Below, piece by piece: positions 18,439 to 26,098 of a stretch of DNA of 64,000 nt. A program made the position numbers and the translations under genes. The DNA comes from Gaertneriomyces semiglobifer (Eukaryota; Chytridiomycota; Chytridiomycetes; Spizellomycetales; Spizellomycetaceae). The notes under the pieces are model-generated. The model was not told the DNA's origin and made no database searches. It saw nothing but the letters and a program-made list of their open reading frames with translations. The stretch spans positions 36,113 to 100,112 of the forward strand of contig JAHLKF010000038.1 in assembly GCA_025558075.1 (NCBI GenBank). The letters are read 5' to 3'. The first letter of the stretch is position 1. Every line of letters starts with the position of its first letter.

Positions 18439-19770
18439 TTATGTGATATTTGTTATTTCATTGTATTCATCAATCAAATTTTGTGCATTTACATCTTCTT
18501 CATTGACCCATGAATCATCGTCTTGCCCATATCCAACCCAGCGGACCTTATATTGAGTCCGTCCACGATACCGTCTGCGTCCCACAATCGCCTCGACTTC
18601 ATAGTGATCTTCTTGGTCTCTGTTGAGACGAAGTGATCGCCGTGGTTCAGCAGCCTCATTCTGTTCTCTTATTAATTCATTATCCTCGAGTGGATCATCG
18701 ACACTCGGTACGTCCTCTTCAACTTCTTCTTCTTCTTCTTCCTCACTTTCATCGAGAGCATCTTCCTTCAGGATAGGAGGGATCGCTAGTAGAGAACTCT
18801 TAGGGTACCTTTCTTTCAATACGTTTCCATTACCATCTTCTAAACGGTAAGATGCCAAAATGTTGGCATAAGTAGAATTGACCCTTTCTACTACGATGAA
18901 AATATCTGTGGACCAATAACCCCCACGCCCGTACTTCTTCACCGAACTCTTCAAGTCCCGTTTAATACGCACCCTTTGACCAATATGCAACGGTTTTGTT
19001 CTTGAGTTCACATGGTATCGCTTAGCTATATTTTTTGTTATCTTTTCTTGTGCCTCAGCGACCATTTCAGGATCTGCCGCTTCAAGGTCATTAGGACTGT
19101 GTCCAGTCGCAAAAGAACGCATGTTATTCACATTGTTTATTACGGTCGGAAGTCGGGATACCCATTTCCTGTCATCGTTGGCATTCATGAGTGCGTATAA
19201 TTGTTTTTTGATATCTCCATTTCTTCGTTCCACAAAGGCATTCGCTTCAGGTCTTCCCGGTTGCGAATATATATGCTTGATGCCGTGACTCTGTAGCATT
19301 GCTCGAAAGATACTCTGAAAGTGACTACCTTGGTCTGTTTGTACAATTCTAATCTCCTTACCTTCACGTTGACACTGTTTTACCATATCTTCAACTGCAT
19401 TGGTCATGTCCACTTCCCTTTCGTTCCTCAAGGGTCTTGAAAACGATTTTTTGGTGAAGCCGTCTATCATATAGACGAAAGCGACATAGCCAGTGTCCGT
19501 ATAGGTTCGCATCGACACCATATCTATCTGAAGGTAACCTGGTTTCTGTATATTCAAAGGCGCAATGACAGTGGCTGTATTTGGTTTTCTATGAAGTTGC
19601 CATTCGTCCTTCGAATACAGGAAGTCGTAGAGAAGAGCCCTTTGGCTACCTTTGAAGTCAGGATACTTGCGTTTTACTGCGAGCCAAAGGTTGTCTCTAC
19701 CTACCTTCATCGTAGAATAGACATTCTCAACTTGACTCCGTTCGCGATCTGTGAGTGCGCGGAAACTCAT
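18439..19770 (-). CDS. Retroviral-type (rve) integrase with C-terminal chromodomain
   Basis: The frame opens further upstream, but the start taken here is MSFRALTD at 19770, giving 443 residues. The DDE core is visible: Asp in LQIDMVSM, Asp in VQTDQGSHF and Glu in NAFVERRNG. A basic SH3-like region (RVRIKRDLKSS), an acidic Glu tract and a clear chromodomain (YEVEAIVGRRR...YKVRWVGYGQDDDSWVNEEDV) follow. It catalyses provirus insertion; the 5-bp target duplication fits this enzyme class. The chromodomain could steer insertion to methylated histone H3, as in chromoviruses. It is divergent from the SprT-like gene. Confidence 0.93.
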   Translation of the reverse strand: MSFRALTDRERSQVENVYSTMKVGRDNLWLAVKRKYPDFKGSQRALLYDFLYSKDEWQLHRKPNTATVIAPLNIQKPGYLQIDMVSMRTYTDTGYVAFVYMIDGFTKKSFSRPLRNEREVDMTNAVEDMVKQCQREGKEIRIVQTDQGSHFQSIFRAMLQSHGIKHIYSQPGRPEANAFVERRNGDIKKQLYALMNANDDRKWVSRLPTVINNVNNMRSFATGHSPNDLEAADPEMVAEAQEKITKNIAKRYHVNSRTKPLHIGQRVRIKRDLKSSVKKYGRGGYWSTDIFIVVERVNSTYANILASYRLEDGNGNVLKERYPKSSLLAIPPILKEDALDESEEEEEEEVEEDVPSVDDPLEDNELIREQNEAAEPRRSLRLNRDQEDHYEVEAIVGRRRYRGRTQYKVRWVGYGQDDDSWVNEEDVNAQNLIDEYNEITNIT

Positions 19771-19881
19771 CTTTATTGATAAGTGAGTGATTATATTATG
19801 GATCGACTTCTTGCTTTGTGCGATGAAAGAACTAACTATCGATAGAGGAAAAGGAACGATCAAACATGCACCTAACGCAAT

Positions 19882-19892
19882 ATATAAAGGTC
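19882..19892 (+). promoter_or_regulatory. TATA-type promoter core ATATAAAGGTCC
   Basis: It lies about 58 bp before the ATG at 19940 and is part of TATATAAAGGTCC, the same core as before the SF3 helicase. It supports the internal start chosen for the SprT-like protein. Confidence 0.6.
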
Positions 19893-19939
19893 CTGTACGA
19901 GGTCACTTCTCCAATTATGTCTATATTCGAAAGTTCAAG

Positions 19940-20491
19940 ATGAAGAACGCCAAGACACCCGTAAAAAGGCAGACAAAACGCAAAACCGCCAAAAAACGCG
20001 CTACAAAAACCGTAAAGGTAACCAAGAAAACACGGGTAGTCATCAAGCCAGTCACCAAAATGGAAAAGGCTGCCACGAAGCTTGCTCACACTCTTTTTAC
20101 TAAACACAAAATTGTTGGGTGGACTTTTGGTTTCGACCGAGCTGTAAGGCGCTATGGCGTAACGAAATTCGGATCAAAAGTTATATCATTGTCTAGAGAA
20201 TGGGTCAATTCACCAACTGGAACATTGGACAATATTCGTAACACTATTCTTCATGAAATTGCTCATGTTCTTACACCAAAACACCACCATGATGCTGTGT
20301 GGAAAGCCAAGGCAATCGAGATTGGCTGTACCGGAGAGAGGTGTGGATCCTATGGTAGCTTCGTCGAGAAAAAGTGGAAAATAATTTGTAAATGTGGAAG
20401 AGCCAATTTAGAACGTCACAGGAAACCTGCATGTCTCGAGAACAAAGTGTGTGATCATTGCAAAACTCCTCTCAAAATAGTTAAGAAATGA
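19940..20491 (+). CDS. SprT-like zinc metalloprotease
   Basis: The start at 19940 (MKNAKTPVKRQ) is preferred over upstream codons because a TATA box lies between; this gives 183 residues. A basic N-terminus (KRKTAKKRATK) is followed by the SprT core with HEIAHVLTPKHHHDAVW (HExxH plus a third His). A C-terminal zinc-ribbon-like part has CKCG and CDHC pairs. Cellular SprT/Spartan proteases degrade DNA-protein crosslinks. Here it could clear proteins from replicating or incoming viral DNA, or replace the missing maturation protease (inference). It sits between integrase and primase-helicase. Confidence 0.85.
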   Translation: MKNAKTPVKRQTKRKTAKKRATKTVKVTKKTRVVIKPVTKMEKAATKLAHTLFTKHKIVGWTFGFDRAVRRYGVTKFGSKVISLSREWVNSPTGTLDNIRNTILHEIAHVLTPKHHHDAVWKAKAIEIGCTGERCGSYGSFVEKKWKIICKCGRANLERHRKPACLENKVCDHCKTPLKIVKK

Positions 20492-20607
20492 TATAGGAGG
20501 AATACAGTTGTGTTGTAATACAAATGTCATCAATAAAAGCTGAAGAACATATTGCTGGAACGCGTCGACCCCTACACTCTCTGTGCGGATCCATCCATTT
20601 GTGGGAT

Positions 20608-20762
20608 AGAACGTTTCCAAAAAGTGGAGAAACATATCAGTTTCCGCTCGGATATCTATCAAAGTAATCCCGTCAGGCTTTTTGATCTCCTAATTTGAAG
20701 ATTGGAAACTGTTGATACGTATATACTACCTACACTTTTCCAAATCTTCAAATTAGGAGATC
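20608..20762 (+). repeat. Internal stem-loop module, related to those in the terminal repeats
   Basis: The unit reads AGAACGTTT, AACATATCAGTTTCC, GATATCTATCAAAGTAATCCCGTCA and then a hairpin (20684-20762) with GATCTCCTAATTTGAAGATT arms. Both the flank and the hairpin are diverged copies of the modules in the terminal repeats, but this one lies 5 kb inside, between the SprT-like and primase-helicase genes. Confidence 0.75.
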
Positions 20763-20939
20763 AAGAACTACTGCGTCAACGATCATGTAATATATGTATA
20801 CATGATGTAGTCATCAATAAAGCTTTCAAACAGTACATAAACCCTACACACTGCGTTCGGTTATCAATAGGATTTTTAGTTGCCATTAAGTAAAACGAAA
20901 AATCACAACCCCCCAGTTCTAATTTTATCGATTACTAGA

Positions 20940-23900
20940 ATGGCAATTACTTCTATCAAGAACAAGTACCGTCCCATTGAGAAGCACGGTATCACTTTCT
21001 TCACCAATCGCAGCAAGGGCAATGGGATCCTCAAGAATCTCCTTGGGAAATGCCCCACGGACAAGGTGGTCGTTGCATCTTCAATCAAGTACGAACGTAA
21101 AACCGGTGATCAACAAGGTACCAAAGCGTACAGCGCTTATACCGCCGTGACGCCCAAGCAGTTGTCGGCTCTGTTGAAGCAGGATGTCAACTTATTCGAG
21201 ATCATGCATGAAGACCGTCCTCAAAAGGTTGCTTTTGATATCGACTTTAAACCCCAACCCGACCAAACGCCCATCAAGACGGATGTACTCCAAGAAATCA
21301 CTACCTTGCTTCACAAGTACTTTCCGGGTTGCCGTTTGAATATATCAGGATCTATCACCGACTCAAAGCATTCCTATCATATAATCTTGGAAAATTATTT
21401 TGCGAAACGCAATGAGGATCTACTCGCGGTCAAACAGTTTTGCTGCGTCCCAGAACACAGGGCTCTGGGCTTTGATCCTGCCGTGTACAATAACAACGGA
21501 CAGTTTAAAGCGATCAATCAAAGCAAAGGAGATGGACGGATTCAGACTTATATATCGGGTTCGAAAAAAGTTTTGGACCACACCGTCATGCACAAGATCC
21601 CAAAAGATGCCATCGACGTTTCGACCTTGGATCTACCTGCTCCTGCCAAGAAGCGCAAGTACACCAGGAAAGACCCGGCGAACGCGTCCAATTCAAAACC
21701 GAAGAAGAAAGTGGACGATTACATTATCGAGCTCCCGCGTATGGAATTAGAGTGTCCAGACGGATTCTCTTACCATGAGGCAACACCGGACGCACAACTG
21801 GCTGCCATGCCCAATGCTCCTCGGTACGACAAGTTTCAGTTGTACCATACGTACAATCGCCGAGTGCTCGCCTGGTGTAAGCATGTCGGTCTCACCTTTG
21901 AAGAGTTCTGGGAGTGGTGCAAGCAAAAGGACGATAGCCCTGATCGAAAATCCAGGTACAGCCGCATATGGAAGGATGCAGATGTCAACAAGTACCCACC
22001 CAAGGATAACTTTATGAAGGCATCGTTGGCAGTGGTGTACAAGAACATTCAAAAGCATCATCCGGTCAAGCAGATGCTCCAATCATTGAACAAGACATTT
22101 GACCTCGACATCAATCGTCGCTTCCTCAGTGTGGACGATCTGATTTCCAACCAAGATAAACGATGCATTCTCCTTCAACTCCCGACCGGTAGTGGAAAGT
22201 CACAGGCTGTTCTCGAGTTGCTGAAGTGGTACAGCGAAAAGAATCCGAATCAACGCATTCTTTGGCTGACGTGTCGTATCACATTGACCAACGACCAGAG
22301 GACACGCCTCAGAGACACCACTGGACTTCCTTGGATATTTTACTTGGATGCACATGGATCCGCCAAGAAGGAATTGATGAAGAAATCGAATCCTCAGTAC
22401 TTTGTGTGCTCCGTCCAGTCTGCATACATGATAAACAAGCCTTATGATCTTGTCATCATGGATGAATCTGAAACACTATTGAGGAGTTTTGAAGGTGAAG
22501 CAAAATGTCACAAAGGTGGTTCAAACGACCGACGTCTCCTTCACTGGAAAATCTTACAGACGACCATCACAAACGCCAAACAGACCATCTGGATGGACGC
22601 TTTGTTGACCAATGCCAGTATCCATCTTGCTCAAGATCTCTGCGGCGGGGAGGTTTTCAAAATAGGTTCTCAACCACACCATGTCCCTCAACGTAACGCG
22701 ATACGGGTCAAGTCAGAGCCAGATTTCTTCAACAAAATCCAAGTAGCTCTGCAGAATGGTGAAAAGCTACTTATTTGTACGGGGAACAAGGGATCCACCA
22801 CTCCTGACAGCGAATGCTTCCTGTCTGTTGAAGGGATCTACTCGACAATCATGCGTATGTTCCCTGATTGGGAGTATGGGAAACAGGTCTTGAGATACCA
22901 TGCGGATCGCAAAGATGAAAAAGAAGGATTGCGAGAAGTCTTGTCTGCTTGGGGACATCCTGATATACGTGTCGTGATTGGGAATTCTTCACTCGCTGTG
23001 GGTGTCAACTATGACCCAACACCAGAACAACAGAAATACTACAGGCTTTTTGACAAGGTATTTGTCGTACTTCAGCCGCCGGCTCTATCGCCTCGGGACG
23101 CTACTCAAGTTGTGGGACGTGTGAGGAAAACCACAACCAACGAGATCTACTATCTTGCCGCTCGCGGTGCCACAGGAGCCGACTTCTATCACAATGATGG
23201 GCTTGCTGATTCACTCTCTCAGCTGTCCCCTGCATATGCCCGTCTGAGGAAGAACATGAGGACAGAAACGTTGGTGTCTTCATGCAAAGGATACATGACC
23301 ATTGTCCGTGAGATGTTCCTCATGAACAACATTGTCATGGCAAAGGATGACATTGAAGCTATCGTTGAAGAGGACGAAGAAGAAAAGGCAAACGAGTTCT
23401 GCAATACCGACTTGAGTATGTACCGCTGGAAAAACATTCGAGACATCACCGAAGATGAAAAGAAAAAGATTCTACAACTCATGTTCTACCAGGATGCAAC
23501 TATCACACAAATACTCGAACTATACAAGTACAATTTCCGGGAACGGTTTATATCCATTGAGGAGGGCTTGTACGAGCTGTACTGGGACAGGTTCAAACCA
23601 TGTGCAGATCAACTGCATATGATGGGCATCACCAGACGCAAAGACAAAGATCTTCCTGAAGAACATCAATACAAGATGAAACTTGCAGCTCGACACCTGT
23701 GCAAGTTGTTCCAAGAGAATAATGTGGATATTATGGATCCGGACAAGTTCAAGATTACCAAGGACTTTCAATGGAGTGTTCCTTTGCATGAGATCAAACG
23801 CATCTTTGACTTTTTATCGCGTCCGCCGACAACTCTTAGGATGGATCTGTTCGCCAAAGTCTTGAATACAGCGTTCGGGACCGAGTTGGTGTACAAAGAC

Positions 23901-23993
23901 TATCCCAACGAAAAGAATCGAAAGTACTACGAATGGAAAACCAAATACTTTCCTTGTGATCCTTGCCATATTCGATCTTTGCAAGAACTTTAG
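20940..23993 (+). CDS. Primase-SF2 helicase fusion (origin-binding-protein-like)
   Basis: The frame opens at a TTG (20880); the first ATG is 20940 (MAITSIKNKYRP), giving 1,017 residues. The N-terminal third looks like an archaeo-eukaryotic primase: KVAFDIDF carries the catalytic DxD and SYHIIL the following His motif (about residues 100-155). After a basic linker (AKKRKYTRK) and a helical domain (FEEFWEWCKQ) comes an SF2 helicase with Walker A LPTGSGKS, motif II IMDESET, and motif VI QVVGRVRK. The helicase resembles herpesvirus/phycodnavirus origin-binding-protein helicases. It would prime and open origins, alongside the SF3 helicase. No polymerase B accompanies it in element A. Confidence 0.85.
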   Translation: MAITSIKNKYRPIEKHGITFFTNRSKGNGILKNLLGKCPTDKVVVASSIKYERKTGDQQGTKAYSAYTAVTPKQLSALLKQDVNLFEIMHEDRPQKVAFDIDFKPQPDQTPIKTDVLQEITTLLHKYFPGCRLNISGSITDSKHSYHIILENYFAKRNEDLLAVKQFCCVPEHRALGFDPAVYNNNGQFKAINQSKGDGRIQTYISGSKKVLDHTVMHKIPKDAIDVSTLDLPAPAKKRKYTRKDPANASNSKPKKKVDDYIIELPRMELECPDGFSYHEATPDAQLAAMPNAPRYDKFQLYHTYNRRVLAWCKHVGLTFEEFWEWCKQKDDSPDRKSRYSRIWKDADVNKYPPKDNFMKASLAVVYKNIQKHHPVKQMLQSLNKTFDLDINRRFLSVDDLISNQDKRCILLQLPTGSGKSQAVLELLKWYSEKNPNQRILWLTCRITLTNDQRTRLRDTTGLPWIFYLDAHGSAKKELMKKSNPQYFVCSVQSAYMINKPYDLVIMDESETLLRSFEGEAKCHKGGSNDRRLLHWKILQTTITNAKQTIWMDALLTNASIHLAQDLCGGEVFKIGSQPHHVPQRNAIRVKSEPDFFNKIQVALQNGEKLLICTGNKGSTTPDSECFLSVEGIYSTIMRMFPDWEYGKQVLRYHADRKDEKEGLREVLSAWGHPDIRVVIGNSSLAVGVNYDPTPEQQKYYRLFDKVFVVLQPPALSPRDATQVVGRVRKTTTNEIYYLAARGATGADFYHNDGLADSLSQLSPAYARLRKNMRTETLVSSCKGYMTIVREMFLMNNIVMAKDDIEAIVEEDEEEKANEFCNTDLSMYRWKNIRDITEDEKKKILQLMFYQDATITQILELYKYNFRERFISIEEGLYELYWDRFKPCADQLHMMGITRRKDKDLPEEHQYKMKLAARHLCKLFQENNVDIMDPDKFKITKDFQWSVPLHEIKRIFDFLSRPPTTLRMDLFAKVLNTAFGTELVYKDYPNEKNRKYYEWKTKYFPCDPCHIRSLQEL

Positions 23994-24069
23994 CACTTTT
24001 ATCCATTGTTCGATCGATAGGAAAAGGTTATTCGATTAAAGGTAAACCTCATATTTTTTTCAAAGCTTG

Positions 24070-24079
24070 TATATAAAAG
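24070..24079 (+). promoter_or_regulatory. TATA box TATATAAAAG
   Basis: It lies 59 bp before the ATG at 24138 and supports that start rather than the upstream in-frame codon at 24102. Confidence 0.5.
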
Positions 24080-24137
24080 CAAATATACTTTCACCTTCAG
24101 ATTGTTGTCCACCTCCATCCGTATCTCATTCTCCAAA

Positions 24138-25154
24138 ATGGACCGCGAAAGTATCAAAGGTATTCTCGAAGCCAATTTGAACGCGACTAGCGTCGAGATC
24201 AAGAAGCGCGCCAAGTACCTTTTAGCTATCCTCAATGAGGGTCTGCTTGACGATCTTTACAATGTGGAGGTGCAGGACTTGGCTAAACGGTTGTTTGATC
24301 GGACGCAAGATCCTCGCAAGAGTAGAACTTCAAGTATGGAAAATGTTGTCAAGTCTCATCTAGGTTATGTTCGTACATTACTTTCCACTGATATTCCTGG
24401 ATTCAAAGACGACGAGGTACGTCAACAGTATGTTATGAAGATCAGGTCATACCAGGATAGTTTCGCACCAAAGCATCGCAAGGAGGGAAAGTTATCGAAC
24501 AAGGAGAAGGAGGCGTTGGACAATGCGGCAGTGGATATTGAGACATTTGAGAAACTGTTTGAAACAGTCAAGACACTTACTGAAGACATGCTCCAGATGC
24601 TGCAGAACAATGTTTCCTTGGACGAAGAACAGTTGTTGAACCTGCAATTGGTTATCATATTGAATCTGCTGTTGAACGAACCAAATGTTCGTTTGAGTCC
24701 ATATGCAAAGTTGAAATTTGATGGGAACTGTCTGGATGACAACATTATTGTTTTTGAAGGACATGAGATGGGTAAGATTGTACTGATCTTCAACACTGTC
24801 AAAACGGTGGGTGTCCCAATCATCCTTTCAGTGTCGAATGAACCGTTGAAAAAGATGATGCACGCGTACTTTGATCGCTACCGGAAAGACCACAAGGACC
24901 ATGGATACTTGTTCCAGAAGAAGACCAAGCGTCCTTTTTCAGCTGATGAACTTCAAAAGGGAATCAATCAGTTGCTTCGTAAGCACTTTGCAGATGGATT
25001 GACTTCAAGATTGATCCGTGTTATCGAAACCATCACTTCATATGAGGCGGACAAGAAGTTCAGTTATCGCGAGTTGGATATGATGTCCTTTGCACGCAAT
25101 CACTCTATCAAAGAGGGACACTTGTATAATCGTACCGAGCGTAGCAATGTCTAG
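24138..25154 (+). CDS. Tyrosine-recombinase-like protein
   Basis: The start MDRESIKG at 24138 gives 338 residues. The N-terminal half is helical. The C-terminal half follows the layout of tyrosine recombinases of polinton-like and giant viruses: LVIILNLLLNEPNVR (helix then Arg), a beta hairpin, IVLIFNTVKTVGVPIILSV, PLKKMMHAYF, YLFQKKTKRPFSADELQKGINQLL, SRLIRVIET and ARNHSIKEGHLYNRT (His-Ser and a terminal Tyr). The usual HxxR triplet is not clean (SRLIRVIE), so activity is uncertain. It could resolve replication products or palindromic ends. It is the last gene before the right terminal repeat. Confidence 0.6.
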   Translation: MDRESIKGILEANLNATSVEIKKRAKYLLAILNEGLLDDLYNVEVQDLAKRLFDRTQDPRKSRTSSMENVVKSHLGYVRTLLSTDIPGFKDDEVRQQYVMKIRSYQDSFAPKHRKEGKLSNKEKEALDNAAVDIETFEKLFETVKTLTEDMLQMLQNNVSLDEEQLLNLQLVIILNLLLNEPNVRLSPYAKLKFDGNCLDDNIIVFEGHEMGKIVLIFNTVKTVGVPIILSVSNEPLKKMMHAYFDRYRKDHKDHGYLFQKKTKRPFSADELQKGINQLLRKHFADGLTSRLIRVIETITSYEADKKFSYRELDMMSFARNHSIKEGHLYNRTERSNV

Positions 25155-25234
25155 TTTCAGTCCTAAGTTTGTTTTTTCATTAAGTAATATGAGCTTTTGT
25201 TTTACATGATCTGCTGTTCATTGGCACCCACCCA

Positions 25235-25401
25235 AGAACGTTTCAAAAAAAAGAAGAAGAAGTATCAGTTTCCGCTCGGATATCTAACCAAGTTTCCTTT
25301 GAAAGTATTCCGTCAAGCTTTGCGTTCTCCTATTTTGAAGATTGGAAACTGTTGAAACATATATACTATCTGCAAGTTTCCAATCTTCAAAATAGGAGAA
25401 C
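25235..25401 (+). repeat. Stem-loop module, copy R1
   Basis: This is the mirror of 3361-3528, with the same 27-bp perfect arms around the hairpin. Confidence 0.75.
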
Positions 25402-25660
25402 AGAAGCTACTGCGAGGACGAAAGGCAACTTTTGGTAATGGTTCATAAAGGAAGTAAGGGAGGAAGCCAGTGTCGCGACGGGAAGCCCGGGCAACATGTA
25501 CATTGGGGAACGGTGACAAAGTTGTCGTCAAGAGGCTACACGAGAAGCGTTGTTTGCCTGAAGACTCCAAGGGCTACAAGGGCTACATGACTGTTGTACG
25601 ATACTTGTAGCCTATGTAGCCTTTGGTACTAGACACTTAACCGAGAAGCTGTAGCCGGGT

Positions 25661-25816
25661 AGAACGTTTCAATAAAGGAGAGAAAACATATCAGTTTCCT
25701 CTAAGATATCTATCCAAGTATCCCGTCAAGCTTTTCGTTCTCCTATTTAGAAAAATTGAAAACTTGCAGATAGTATATTGTATCAACAGTTTCCAATTCG
25801 GACAAAATAGGAGATC
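25661..25816 (+). repeat. Stem-loop module, copy R2
   Basis: This is the mirror of 2946-3101. It carries the single base difference (TTTTC against TTTCC) noted between the two terminal repeats. Confidence 0.7.
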
Positions 25817-26036
25817 AAAAACGCTGCCGTGAAGATGCAGAGAATGCTGTATGATGGTTTCTTCACCGATTCTTCAATCGATGTATTAGAAGATGCCGTG
25901 AAGATGTATGAACGACCATATGACTCTCCAATGACGTCCTGTGAGGTCACGTGACCGCTTCTACCGGTTGGTGGTGGCAGCCAAACGGCTTGGTGGTGGC
26001 AACCAAGTGGTGGTAAGTGTTAGGGTTCACCGCCAC

Positions 26037-26093
26037 TGTCACAGTGCACCACAATCTGGTGGTCTGACCACCAGATTGTGGTGCACTGTGACA
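26037..26093. repeat. 57-bp perfect palindrome at the right terminus
   Basis: The 28-bp arms around a central T are the mirror of 2669-2725. Confidence 0.9.
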
Positions 26094-26098
26094 CTCGT
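26094..26098. repeat. Right target-site duplication CTCGT
   Basis: This is the second copy of the 5-bp sequence at 2664-2668, directly outside the right terminus. Confidence 0.9.

Larger units (their letters stand above)
2669..26093. mobile_element. Element A: complete polinton-like virus provirus (23.4 kb)
   Basis: The element is bounded by TGTCACAG...CTGTGACA termini, inverted repeats of about 860 bp and a 5-bp target duplication. It encodes a capsid protein, penton, packaging ATPase, fiber, SF3 helicase, primase-helicase, rve integrase, SprT-like protease and tyrosine-recombinase-like protein. Capsid genes plus a retroviral-type integrase are the hallmark of polintons and polinton-like viruses. 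No family-B DNA polymerase and no adenovirus-like maturation protease were found, which separates it from classical Mavericks. Every large frame is open and the two repeats differ only trivially, so it is young and may be functional. Confidence 0.92.
25235..26093 (-). repeat. Right terminal inverted repeat of element A
   Basis: It is the reverse complement of 2669-3528, with one visible substitution and a one-base difference in an A/T run. It contains mirror copies of the stem-loop modules and of the terminal palindrome. Confidence 0.93.

Noticed and set aside
24102..24137. Upstream start of the tyrosine-recombinase-like ORF
   Set aside because: It falls only about 30 bp after the TATA box; the ATG at 24138 has normal spacing and starts a regular protein.
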